NCBI RefSeq assembly: GCF_036669915.1
Contig: NC_089318.1
Span: 8,061,849 to 8,125,848, forward strand
Length of the DNA stretch: 64,000 nt
Origin: Pocillopora verrucosa
Lineage: Eukaryota; Cnidaria; Anthozoa; Scleractinia; Pocilloporidae
Reading direction: 5' to 3'
Shown here piece by piece: positions 23,841-35,319 of the stretch (the stretch's first letter is position 1; the number at the start of each line of letters is the position of its first letter). A program made the position numbers and the translations under genes. The notes under the pieces were generated by a model. That model did not search any database and had not been told where the DNA came from. It saw only the letters and a program-made list of their open reading frames with translations.

Positions 23841-26800
23841 CTTGACCCTGTTTCTTCTCAGTTTGGAAAAAGGGAGAAATTAGTGAAAACTTAAACACGG
23901 ATTGTTTTTAGAAAATCTTTTTAGTTTTAAATTTCAAATTGCAATTCTTATCTTTCCCTCCCCGCCTTGAAGTCTTTTTGTATTCACGGGCGGCACACGT
24001 AAGTTTTTCTACCATTCGCAAACCATGTCAAAGAACTCTAATCTCGGCATCGGTAAATTGACGTGGACATTTTTTCGCGCACTTTTTTTGCTTTTTTTAA
24101 CGAAGTTTAGTTAATTGTTTTTGAGCTTTCGTTTGCGTTATTTTTTGTAACCCTTAATTTTAGCCAAATGTTGTGGTTCATTTAACAAGTTTAATACATA
24201 TTTTCTGAGGAGTTTGGACTCTAGCCTCTTTTTCGTAGATGAGTTTTTTACATGGTCCGTCAAAAAGGAACACTTTTGCGGTCTGTTCTATTGGGGTGTT
24301 TGTTACACTGTCACGCGAATCACACAAATTAGAGACCAACTGGAAACTTTAACTGGCTAACAGAACACAACTAATTTCATTTGACCTGCTGATTCATATT
24401 ATTTTACAGTAATTCAATTTAATTATGTAAGAAGGAGCAATGCTCTTAACAAAACCGATTTACTGGGCTTTCAAGGGAGCTCGTGTTGCATCGTACTGCT
24501 TACTGCTAAATTTAAACTGCCCAGCCCATATCTTAATAATAATCGCACTTCCTTGCAACAAGTTCGCGTTTCTAGAAATTAAATCAGAAAGTAGGCCTTT
24601 CTTTGATCTGCTTCCTGAAAATATATTGTGACTCACGGGTTTTGCGTGTGTTCGGAGAATGTTCCATATTAGCCACCTCTTTGTGAAGGTCCTGTATTCA
24701 GTGGAGTGGTTGTTATAATTGTCCGCACATAATCGATACGCACTTTATTTGATGATCTTACATTTTTATGAGTAAATCCTTGTAAAGGGCGCACTATTTG
24801 TCGATGTTTTTGGAAGAGTATTATAAAGTATCGAAATATAAACAATATATATATATCTTATTCAATGGAAGGAGTCATAGTTTCGTTTCAAAGAGAGAGC
24901 GTGGGACAGTGAGATTTCTATATGCTGTTAATATTGTTATTCTTATAATTTTCTTCTGAAGCCTTCATAACGGTATTAGTGTTGTTCAGATTTCTAAAAC
25001 AGTCAACACTGATGCAAAATACCTTTGAAGTTAGAAACGTTCCTTATTCATAATGAAGGAAAAGGGACTTGAATAAGATCTTCTGAAGGAAGTCAACTTT
25101 TTCCTGGGAAAAAGAAGAAAAATCCATAGTGATAAGTCGGGAATTTATTTCTTGTCACGCCATCATACTGAAGGTAAACGGACTGAATCAGCTCATAATT
25201 TATTTTATAATTAAGTTTATACCAATCTGACAAAGTCTTTCTTTCGGAGTCAATTATTTTTTTCAGAATAGGCGATCGCCCAAATTTCGGACAAAAATTG
25301 ATGGGGTGTAGTTTGAGGGGACCAATTTTGTTCTCTTTCGCAGGCTGCAAATGTAATGACCTTAGAGTAAATAAATATATATATATTTTTTGCCATATAT
25401 ATGATAAGTTACCCGTTGCGTTCTGGCAAAGAATTATTTAACGACTCAGGAGACAAACAGTCACTCGATACCAACATTTTTATACATTCATGATATCTTC
25501 CTCAGCTAGCCATTTTAATATTAAGGAATGGCATTGGAGGGTATGTTGATGACTGTCGAAAAGTTTCATTTTTCACAGGTTTTTTCCTTTCGGGGTAAAC
25601 CGCCAATACTCTTGTAAGCCGTAATTTTTTTTAATTTTGGGTTTTGTAGCGTCAAGCGAAAATTAACCAAGGATATCGGCCAGTGCAATCATCCGTTGAG
25701 TGTTCGAGACATGTTTAATTTTCAAATCGTGTCCAGCTCTTTTGTATTCGTATTAAAGGCCCGTACATCACAGATCAGCTTAGGAAAAAAAACCCCTATT
25801 CCTTAACGCATTATTTAGATAGTTTATAACTTCCTGTTTTTGCTGTTTTTGTTAAAGGTCTTTGATCAGAGTACTCATTTTTCCTTCAAGTTATCAAAAA
25901 TTGGTGTTAACAGCTTCATCTACTCAGACAACTCATGACCAAAAGGATTTTCGTTTGCTTGTAACCAGCTTCCCCAGCAGTGATGATAATTAAACATCAT
26001 GGTTTGCTCTTAAATCCTTGTTAGATGCTGCTTTACAACTCCTCTCCGCCCCTCCCTCATTAAAAAAATATACCCACTAATATACCTGTACTATTGGTAA
26101 AACTTCCGGCAAATTCCGAGTAATTAGGGGTAACTGACATTAGAAGGAAATATCACTCCTATGAAGGAAGTTTCGATGAGATTCAGAAAAAAGGCTTTCC
26201 AAGAAACTGAAAAAAAATTAAATTCTCGAAAAGCAAGAAGCCACGAAACCTAGGAACTTTGCTCCGATCACTAGGTCAATAAGACAAGCTCTGCGAAAAA
26301 CCGGAGAAAGCAAGTCTTGATTGTAATTTTGTGTGAAAAATCCAACGGTTCTTTCAAAATAATGTATACTGAGACCGGATGTTACCTGCAACAAAAGTGA
26401 ATTCTTTCATTTTTGCATGCTCACATCCGTCATCGGTAAAAAAGTTGTACCTACAAAACCAAAATACATTTATGTACATTAGATGGCGCCGCTTCAAAAG
26501 TAGGAAAACAAATATCCGTCTCTCCTTATCTTTCCTTCATTAAAAGGAACAAAATGATTTTCATTTAAGCTTTTGTAACGGACATTCGGAATTCGTATTT
26601 TTCACATAGTGGTTGGAATTCTGCGCGAGGTTGATGCGTTAGTAGAAAAAAAATCCGTAGTGAAAAGTCGGGAATTTCTAAAAATTATATTTTTTTGTCT
26701 GTTGTCTCGCCATCAAACTGAAAGTAAACGGACTGAATCGGCTTAAAGCCAAGAATCTTCGAGAAAATTTATTCCATCTGGCTGTCTATTTCTGTTCGAC

Positions 26801-28532
26801 TGTCGGTTCCGCAGTCATTCTCTTCCCCAGGCCCGCTGAACGGCCAAACGTAAGCGCCAGTGGAAAAGGTCCTTTTAAGTATTTAAGTATTTTATTGTTA
26901 TATATATTTTTATTTTAAGTATTTTAGCTCTTTCACTCCCTGTAGCCTGAGAGTTTTTCGCCATATTGTAGACTTTTATTTCAAAGTACACAAAAATAGA
27001 GATCAAACCGAAGTCATGAGTGGAGTACAGGTTCAAGCAGCGGTGTTGTCACGAACCGGAAGCAGAATGAGAAAAGCAAGTTTGAACGGCTCTTGAATAT
27101 TCGATTGCTCTTCGCCTTTCACCAATAAAAATACTACTTTTTAAGTGAGCATCATGAAAAGCCATCCATAAAGTTATCCTAATTATCCCGAGTTATCAGG
27201 GTTAATAAGTCCTGTAGGCCTGAGAGGCATGAAAACGTGTCACTGACAAAAGGTATATCAGGCGGAGCAAAAGCTCAGTACGTGTGTTTTAAAACTTTGT
27301 ACATTTCTTAGCCATCGTCTGCAAAACAACAATGTGAAAAATTATCATATTTTCGTGATCTAAGAACGGAAACCCCGTCAGCAGGTTATTCCAGTGTCTG
27401 TTTGAAACTCAACGCTGTTTTCTAGAGTGAACTATTGTCTATGGGGTGTCCGCCTACGAGAGAGTATAAACATTTTCAAACTGTGGCAAAACCGGGAATT
27501 GCAAAAAGTTTTCGTAAGTTGAATTGAACTGTCCGCTTTTGAGAGAGTCCGTTAGCGCGGAGAGTTGGCTGTATCCGTACATCATAAAACTTCTTAAGAT
27601 ACGGATTTTGTCTAAGAGATCCTATGGTCCAAATCTCGAGCTTAGCATAGTTTAAACTGTTGCTAAGTAGCTTCAAATGGTTGCTGGGCCTCTTAGTCTA
27701 TCTGCCATTAAATGCTTATCCAGTCATTCTCCCGTAAGCAAAGCCATCTGTACTTCCCTTACGTATGATTCATGGAAACAGTGGTCCTCCAAATGTTGCA
27801 CACAAAACGCAAATCTTTTAGAAGTCTTATAAGAGTTATCCTTCCAATAGCATGAATCCATGCACGTCGCAAACTGCCACCTTTATCATTCTCGTCAGCG
27901 AGCGTCAGAAGGAAAAGAAAAATGGCCAGCAACGCAGGTTACTCCCTTACAAGCAGCGAGAAAAAATGAAACCTCGGCAATGAATTACAAATTTTATTAG
28001 GGTTTCTAAAGTAAAGAGGATACGAATACAAAGAAAAATATGTTATCACGAATTGAAACGGTACAAAGTGGCATTCATGTTTAAACAAGCTACTTATGAC
28101 GGAAGACATCGGTTACATCAAAATCCTCACAAAGTTCATTAGTCATTCCAAGTTCCAATCTTCTTCGCTACATAGGACATCAATCTTGTTAGGTAACAGA
28201 TAGCTTTGATAGCCTTAGCTCAAACAGGCTCTAGCTAGAACTCGTTGCTATTCTAAAAAGTCTATCATAAATGACAACGGTGCTTACAGTCAGTTGAACA
28301 GATTATGTTATGGTCTATCTATTTGCTTTCTCTTGCTAAATTTTGATCATCACAGGAAGGCGAGCAACTTGATTTGTAGAACATCCTGTTGGAAAAAAAA
28401 AGTTTTCAATCAGCGACAATTAACACATATTCACCGAAGTGGAGGTGGCTAATGGTGAATATTTACCGAGCGGCGAAGCGCCCATCTAAAATAATGGAAT
28501 ATTGTAGTACAAAAATATGACCGTTTAACTTA
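23841..28532. other. 4.7-kb non-coding region with dispersed repeats
   Basis: No gene is supported. Segments duplicated elsewhere in the window are about 25112-25200 (matches 26640-26750), 26405-26640 (matches 33098-33320), 26782-26886 (matches 33806-33906) and 27262-27425 (matches 31486-31650). AT microsatellites lie at about 24846-24860 and 25372-25390. At about 28430-28475 a segment with attcaccgaagtgg resembles the one at 15857. Confidence 0.5.
26405..26886. repeat. Dispersed repeat, first copy
   Basis: Two blocks here recur in the same order and orientation about 6.7-7 kb downstream: the block around tagatggcgccgcttc (26405-26640, matching 33098-33320) and the block around aacgtaagcgccagtgg (26782-26886, matching 33806-33906). 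The spacing between blocks is about 140 bases here and about 485 there, so one copy has gained or lost DNA. Either an old local duplication or two insertions of one element would explain it. Confidence 0.65.
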
Positions 28533-28538
28533 TTTATT
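28533..28538 (-). promoter_or_regulatory. Possible polyadenylation signal for the small minus-strand gene
   Basis: AATAAA on the minus strand, about 165 bases beyond the stop codon of the 97-codon frame at 28704-28997. It supports that frame being transcribed, but the motif is frequent in AT-rich DNA. Confidence 0.25.
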
Positions 28539-28703
28539 CCTGCAAATTCAGCCAAATATATTGTCTTGGCACAAGCGAACTGCTTCTCTGCTTACAATGA
28601 CGCAGAGAGGTGCATCGCCGGGTTCCTCAGACATATGCCAACAGCGGATAAGACAAACATGGTAGAAACTGCGACAATAAAACAAAACAATTTCCTTACT
28701 TTA

Positions 28704-28997
28704 TTACTGGAAACGGTCGTCGTTGTGGCATGGAAGTCGTCTTATTGCCGGTGTTCCCCCGAGGATTCTATCATTCCGCAGAACACACTGATTTGAAATT
28801 CCCTCAACACCGGGGTAATGATTATTGAAATCCCTCGCCGCTGTTGAGGCTCTCTGATTCGCTCTGGTATTCTCCGCAACAGCTGTTTCATTCCCTGTCT
28901 CCTGAGAGGTTTTCAACATGTTGAAGATTTTTATCACAAAGTACATGACTATAAAAATCAATACAAAAGTAGCAACACTGAGAAACTCGGAAGTCAT
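28704..28997 (-). CDS. Hypothetical small single-pass membrane protein
   Basis: An ATG-started frame of 97 codons. Residues about 5-28 are strongly hydrophobic (including SVATFVLIFIVMYFVIKI), fitting one membrane helix near the N-terminus with few charges before it. The remainder is hydrophilic, rich in N, R, E and A, and contains HYPGVEG and LRNDRILGG. It ends in TAA and is followed by an AATAAA on the same strand. No family was recognised. It is isolated among repeats, with no sign of a second exon, and a CRE-like tgacgtta lies about 95 bases upstream of the ATG on the plus strand. It may be a real lineage-specific gene, one exon of a larger gene, or chance. Confidence 0.35.
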   Translation of the reverse strand: MTSEFLSVATFVLIFIVMYFVIKIFNMLKTSQETGNETAVAENTRANQRASTAARDFNNHYPGVEGISNQCVLRNDRILGGTPAIRRLPCHNDDRFQ

Positions 28998-29683
28998 GAC
29001 TGGAATGCGAGTTGCGATGGCTGCGTTTTTCGGAAGCGTCGTGAGAAAATGAAGGGAAGACCAAAGGATGACAAGTTATTGTACTTCTGTGACGTTACGC
29101 CATGGTTCAATGCCCAGATCGTCTAGCCTTCCTTCAAATAAATGCGTACGCTAATTATTCTTCGATCTGCTCTGTTGGGGACCAACTCGGCTCTGGAATT
29201 GACGCTAGCCATGTGCTTACACTTTCTATAGTAATAGAATTCTGGAATTTAACGAAGAAAAAAAACGACGCTGAGCTTTGTTTTAAAACTTCCGGTGTTC
29301 CTTTGTTTATTTTCGCGCCATTTCCTCGCTCTGTTTCCTGTTACAAGTGCATAATCTTTTTATCAAGCACCGGTCTTTGTCCCAATAGAGTCTGCTAAAA
29401 AATTACAACTCCTTCCAAACTGGCACATTTTTCGCCTAAAAACCTTACGGCAAATTGTTTAGAAAAAAGGAATGTTATTCATAGGGATTGAAGTTCAATA
29501 ACAGCGGAGCGGAACAAGTAGTCAGAAGACCGCGATATATGCACAATGGACTTAACCAATCAACCATCACCAGCTGAGACAAAGGTTGCGACGGGGTAAC
29601 TAGGTATATCTTAGGGCAGTTTGATCGGATTTTATCCCGCAAGCTCACAATCAGAGATGAAATGACATAAAATCTAAGAATAT

Positions 29684-30165
29684 TTGGCACGAAATTTGAC
29701 ACAGCCAAGATATTTGAGGACAGAAGGGAAGGAGTCAAGGTACATTTCTGTGTCAAGGAATTCAGGCGCGTTTAAAGCTACAAGAATTCACTCGGCAATT
29801 GTCAAAGGCAAACAAACCTCACTTCCCTGTGAGGCACAGAATTTGAGTAAGTTTGAACACAATGGCCGCGATGGGCCTATAATGGTTTATGCTGAAGAAG
29901 CCGTGTACAACTACAATAAATTTGGACACTATAAAGTTATTATGGCACTCAAACCGGTCGATAGTCTTCGCAATCAGTTGTTCTTGCAAAGGAATCTACA
30001 AAACACAACAAAGAGGTGCTAATAAGTAACAAATCTTCGCACGTCCCTGTTAAACAAGCACCGAACTTTAAGGGAACACGAACAGATGGCAGATTTCTCG
30101 ATAGCAAAGCGGCTGCGCAACTTCGAGAACGAAGGACACTGAAACCTACTTCTCAAACTCATTAG
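29684..30165 (+). pseudogene. Coding-like remnant with a frameshift, unrecognised
   Basis: One frame reads as plausible protein from about 29684 to 30020, including HNGRDGPIMVYAEEAVYNY and FGHYKVIMALKPVD. A second frame takes over from about 29990 with STKHNKEVLISNK and later DGRFLDSKAAAQLRERR, ending at TAG 30163-30165. Such hand-over between frames suggests a decayed exon or retrocopy with an indel. No ATG start, splice sites or family could be identified, so coding origin is uncertain. Confidence 0.2.
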
Positions 30166-30369
30166 TAATTCATGCTGAGAAAGCAAAGGAAATTACAACC
30201 GTGAAGGAGGTTTGGATATGTGATCTTAATTATCATAAAATTTGGTGAACTTTTGCTGTGATTTTCTCCAAGAATTATTAATGGTTTGAGAAGCTATATC
30301 AAACATTCGAAAGGATGTTTCATCCGATATCCAAACACCTTGAAGTTGGTTAAAGAAAAGGTAAAAATG

Positions 30370-30391
30370 CCCCCCCCCCCCCCCCCCCCCC
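30370..30391. repeat. 22-base poly-C tract
   Basis: An uninterrupted run of 22 C residues. Its complement, a G22 run, could form a G-quadruplex. Homopolymer length is error-prone in assemblies. Confidence 0.9.
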
Positions 30392-30403
30392 GGCCCATAT
30401 ACT

Positions 30404-30655
30404 ACATTATGCATTCAGTTCTTGGGTAGAAAAACAATGACAAAAACAATACATTGCCATTGAGAAAACAGATTTGTCTTACAATAGCACGGGGCTGTGC
30501 GGAAATTTTACCTCTTTTGGTAAAATTTCCGCACAGCCCCAAGCAACATTATGCATTCAGTTCTTGAGTAGAGAAAACAATGACAAAAACAATACATCGC
30601 CATTAGGAAAACAGATTTGTCTTACAATAGCATGGGGCTGTGCGGAAATTTTACC
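30404..30655. repeat. Direct repeat pair of about 110 bp, 142-bp period
   Basis: The segment at 30404-30512 recurs at 30546-30655 with few differences. Both begin acattatgcattcagttctt and end ctgtgcggaaattttacc. The hairpin at 30491-30540 joins the end of the first copy to the spacer. The arrangement resembles the end of a foldback or MITE-type element. No coding frame is seen. Confidence 0.85.
30491..30540. repeat. Perfect 22-bp inverted repeat with 6-base loop
   Basis: 30491-30512 is the exact reverse complement of 30519-30540, with the loop tctttt between. The stem starts ggggctgtgcgg. The outer half of the stem is also the terminus of the flanking direct repeats. Confidence 0.95.
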
Positions 30656-33600
30656 GTTTGATATATTTCTTAGCAGTCGAACCTGGACCCGTTCGAAGAA
30701 CTAATCGAATGCTACACAGCTCGCAAAGCGATCTATGATGATCTCATGGGAACAGGACACATCGAAGTCTTTTAGACAAACTCGACAACTTGTACAAGCA
30801 AAGAAAGGAAGAGAGGTTAAAACATTTGGTGCAGTTTAGCAATCTTGATACGAACTGAGATAAATACATCCACGGGTTTAAGAGACCACGCGGCAGATTT
30901 AGAGGAGGCAAGTAAGGAAACAAAGTAGACTTTAAAACTACCAAAGATTCGAGTATCTGCAGTGTCCGCATTATCCGAGAAAGTCTCGCGAAGAAAGCTA
31001 GATATAAAGCACTGGCTTGTCCCAAGAGAAAAAGTAGGGGGTATTTCGTTGAAAGCGCGCAACGCGAACTTAGAGAATGTCACTTTTAAGTTACCGGAGC
31101 TCTAGTACTCAGTGGCTTACATTGAATATTTTCATGAGTGAAAAACAAAATCTCTGATTCTTCCTTTACTGGTGATAAAGCTCGCAAATCTTAACACGCT
31201 TGTAGATTATCTTTTCCGTAAAACCTCTTACTGACAGAGTAGGGGGGTTTTATTAAGAATCATAAATGATTTGCCTGTCGTTCGCCAGTTGTCTTCATTT
31301 AGGCATTTTATAGGGACCTTCAGTCAGAACGGCAACGCCAAGGAAGACTCCGAGTAAAAAATGAATTTCTGCCTTTAATTAGAATTTCAAAAATAGCTGC
31401 ATGTGTTTACCGTCTCGTACGGCGTCAACCCACGACGGCGACAGCAACGAGGACATGAGAAAACAAAATATCTAATTGGCAGAATAGCTCAGCACGTGTG
31501 TTCTAAACCCTTGTACATTTCTTGGCCGTCCTATGCAAAATAGCAACATGAAATTACCACAATTTGTGTCGTCTGCGAACCGAAACCGCGACGGCAAATT
31601 ATTTTAATTTCCATTGGAACTCAACGCTTCTTTTATCCGTTGAGGTGTGCTTAAGGTCCCTATTATATGCGAGTCATCAGTCACGGTTTATTAGTCAAAA
31701 GGATTCCATAATCACTGACCGCACAAAAGACGATAACAAGGTTAATTTATTTGTATATATTAAGTCTCCGCAAATGACTGCAGTTATAGGACTAATGATA
31801 GCTGAAAATGTTACAACTTAGACAGAAGTAAATGGCAAATTAAAAGTGGGTGATTACGTTACCCTACGTTTTCGTTTTCTCCTTTCCGACATAAAGCAAT
31901 CTTGTCATTATCCAGCAGTTTTGATAATTTTTTACCGTAGAAACACTACTACACTTTACTCAAGTATAAAAGCTACGGAAAACATAATCATTAGGTGTAT
32001 GCCTATCACTTCCTAAATTGCGCTCTTGCTTCAAACTTTTCCACTTAACAAACCAACCACTTCACCTACATAATACAGACGTTCAAGGAAGTTCTGTATT
32101 GCCGCTTGGACATCGCTGGGAATCGATAGCCGTGGAATACTAGTTGGCCAATATATTTAACTTGCGACATTTTAACAGTTCAAAAAGTTACCTCAAGTTG
32201 AAGGAAACCACAAACAATTTACTTGGTAAGATAGGAAGAACTTCTAAGAGTTAAGCCCCAAATTAAAATGTACTGCAAGTGACACACATGAACTGAATCA
32301 TTCAGACTCAAAAATATTTTGATAAGATGCTCGACCTGCGGTATTTTTTCATGTTCAGACCAAGGAGAACAAATCTGCGTCCGCAAGTGCTAATACGGTG
32401 AGCCAAAAAGGAAATTTCTGCAAAGTTTTTCTGGGTCCAGCGGGCAATGAAAGGGAAGTTAGAAAGTGCTGATACAGTGAGCCTAAAAGGAAATGTCTGG
32501 AAGTTTTTTCTAAGTTCGGCGGAACAAGGAAAGGGCAGTTAGCGTTGTAAACGTGACTTAGAAACCAACATCGCTGTCGCATCCACTTCCGGTCATGTTC
32601 CAATTATTTAGCACACGGATGTTTGGAGAGAAGGTTGTCGGAAATAAAAGTGTAAAACTGCATGGCACAACTTTACCCCAGAGAGAATTATGGGTAGTTT
32701 TCAGGTTAAGGTTCCTTTACTCTTGATTTAAAGGAAATCTGAGAATACGTCACTATAAGCACGAAGCATTGCGGGTTTGATCACAGGCAGCCCAAGCTCC
32801 AGCTGTGAGATGATCATCTTGCGAAATAAGAGTGGCGAATATGGCGAAATTATAAGAGTTTGTATGGAAATATTTACGACCGCTCTTAGGAATATAAGAG
32901 AAAAGGGCTTTTCTTTACGTAGTACACCTAGAAATGAATAACTCGATAAAATGGGTTCTTTTCAACATAGTAAATGGTCAGATAGCAAGCGATGCACCGT
33001 TGAAGTAAGGGGAGGTATTTTTATTGAGAATTTGACCGTATTTATATAACTAAGAGCGGTCGTAAATATTCCCATACAAAACTTTTATAATTTTGCCATT
33101 TTTTGCATGCTCACATCCCTCATCAATAAAAAAGTTGTACCTACAAAACCGAAATGCATTTACGTACATTAGATGGCGCCGCTTCAAAAGTAGGATAACA
33201 TCCGTCTCTTCTTATCTTTCCTTTACTGGAGGGAACAAAATGAATTTCATTTAAGCTTTTGTAACGGACATTGGGAATTCATATTTTTCACATAACGGTT
33301 GGAATCCTGCTCGAAGCTGGAGAGTTAATAGATAGCGCTTCGGCTAACTCAGAGGATGTCGGAATTTAATCTTCAGAGAAGATTGCTTGATAGAAATCAT
33401 TATGTCCAGTGTCGGCTAAAATACCAGTTAATTCGTGGAATTTAGTCAATGTTTGGTAGGTCTAGGTGGAGTTAAAAACGTTAAACTGACTTTGCCGTTT
33501 ATAAATTTCTTTCAATTTTTATCGCACATATCAGAATTCGCTTCCGCCAAGTCATTTTCACATCATTCATAGCTGAACGAGGTTTGAGACAGTTTTTAAA

Positions 33601-35319
33601 ACCTATCATCCAAGCCAGAACGATCTCCTTAGTCTATGTCGAGGCAAATTAATGGAAGTGAATCAGTTGTTTTCGTAGACAGCACTTACTACAACCTGTA
33701 GCCTTCAGTGCCCAGCTAAGGAAATAATTTTAACCGTCTCTTTTCGTCCTTTGAGTGTTTTGCAACACACGTCATACGTCAGTCATATCAGGCAACCAAT
33801 AAAAAGAGGTTGTCTGTTTCTGTTCGACTGTCGGTTCGTAGTCATTTTCATTCCCGGGACCGCTGAACGGCCAAACGTAAGCGCCAGTGGAAAAGGTCCT
33901 TTAAGTGTTATCAATGACCTTTTAACCTTGTCCGCTTGTCGTAGGCCGATTTACGTAGGATTTCTTTTACACCAAGCGCAGGACAATCTTTTATTTGTGG
34001 AGCGTTATTCTAATGTATGCACCGAGCGCCTTTTCACGACAATTCACTTGACGTGGAAACTGTGAGAAATCACCCAACATGAACATGGAAATATTCTCCA
34101 CAATTAGATATAAATTAATGAACAACCGGTAAGCGTATGAGCCAAGTGAGGAAAACGAATGAACTCGCTCCAAGGTCAACTGGAGAAGAAGCAAGGAAGT
34201 AAATGAATTTATTTGTTTTCATGCTAATTGTCCCTCAGTAATTCGTTAGGGGAGGAAGCTTTCTCTTCTATTCTCCTATTCTCTCCTAGACCTCTCTCAG
34301 TCTCCAGGACATTTTCGAGCGGGCGGAGACAAGCCTGGGGCGAGCTAGAGGAAGCACGTGAGGGTGCCGAGCCTAAGGTTGATGCTTTTGGACGATTTAA
34401 GTTTTTAACTCTGACAACTCACTTTTAAACGGTCAAGTCTACGAAATACTTTAAATGAAGTAGACCTTGACGCGGAAGCTAAACAGTGCGCGCAACAAAG
34501 AAAGTGTGATTTTATTACAATTATTATTTTAGAAATATTACATCACAACTTGGATTAAAAAAAAAAGTTTCCTCTACATGCTTTTGTCAAGAGCCTTGAT
34601 GCCTTTCTTGCCTAAACTTTGAAAATATTTTCATCGAATACTAAGTAGGCGGCCAAGAAATAGATGACAATGATGTGAGACCAAAATAGCTCGCCACACG
34701 TGTCTTTATGATCTATCAGACATTAGCATTATAATTGCGAAGTAGACCTTTCATAGCTAGGAAAACTCAGATATTCAATGCAAACAAGCATTTAGTAGTT
34801 GACAGAAAAAAAGAAAAACAAAACATAATACAAACGAGTATAGAGTGTAATTAACGTCAAAAATAAATGTTTAATTATGATATCCACAATTTCAGTGATG
34901 ACATTGAGATATGCAATAGTGCCACTCCAATGTGACGTCTTAATATGCTGTTTGGTCCTTGTGTTATGACATTATGCTATCACATTTGACTATTTTGCTT
35001 TTGCAATGTGCTGATTTGTCACTGTACCTTAGCTTTCGACTATTACACTTTGCTATTTTGCCATTGCATTCTGGTATTCCTCAATTTCGACATTAGGAAT
35101 AGCAGTTTTACTGTTGTGATTTGTCATTTTCATAGCGTGCGTTTCATTATTGTGTTTTGTCAAGGTTACATGCAGTTCGGCATGACACTCAGAAACGAGT
35201 TTCGGACAAGATAAATTATTTCCCGCCAAAATTATAATTATGTTAATTTGTTTCCGTGTACTGGAAAATTTTCGAAATTTATTTCAGCCGTACACGTGAC
35301 TACAAATCAATATGGCTCC
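30656..35319. other. 4.7-kb non-coding region with dispersed repeats
   Basis: No gene is supported; reading frames here are short and lack domains or splice context. It contains the second copies of dispersed blocks (31486-31650, 33098-33320 and 33806-33906). About 34900-35160 is a low-complexity stretch in which tgctattttgcc and acattatgctat-like words recur irregularly, probably a worn tandem repeat. Nothing else could be assigned. Confidence 0.45.
33098..33906. repeat. Dispersed repeat, second copy
   Basis: Matches 26405-26640 and 26782-26886 in the same order and orientation, with additional DNA between the two blocks. The shared words include gatggcgccgcttcaaaagt and gaacggccaaacgtaagcgc. 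Confidence 0.65.
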
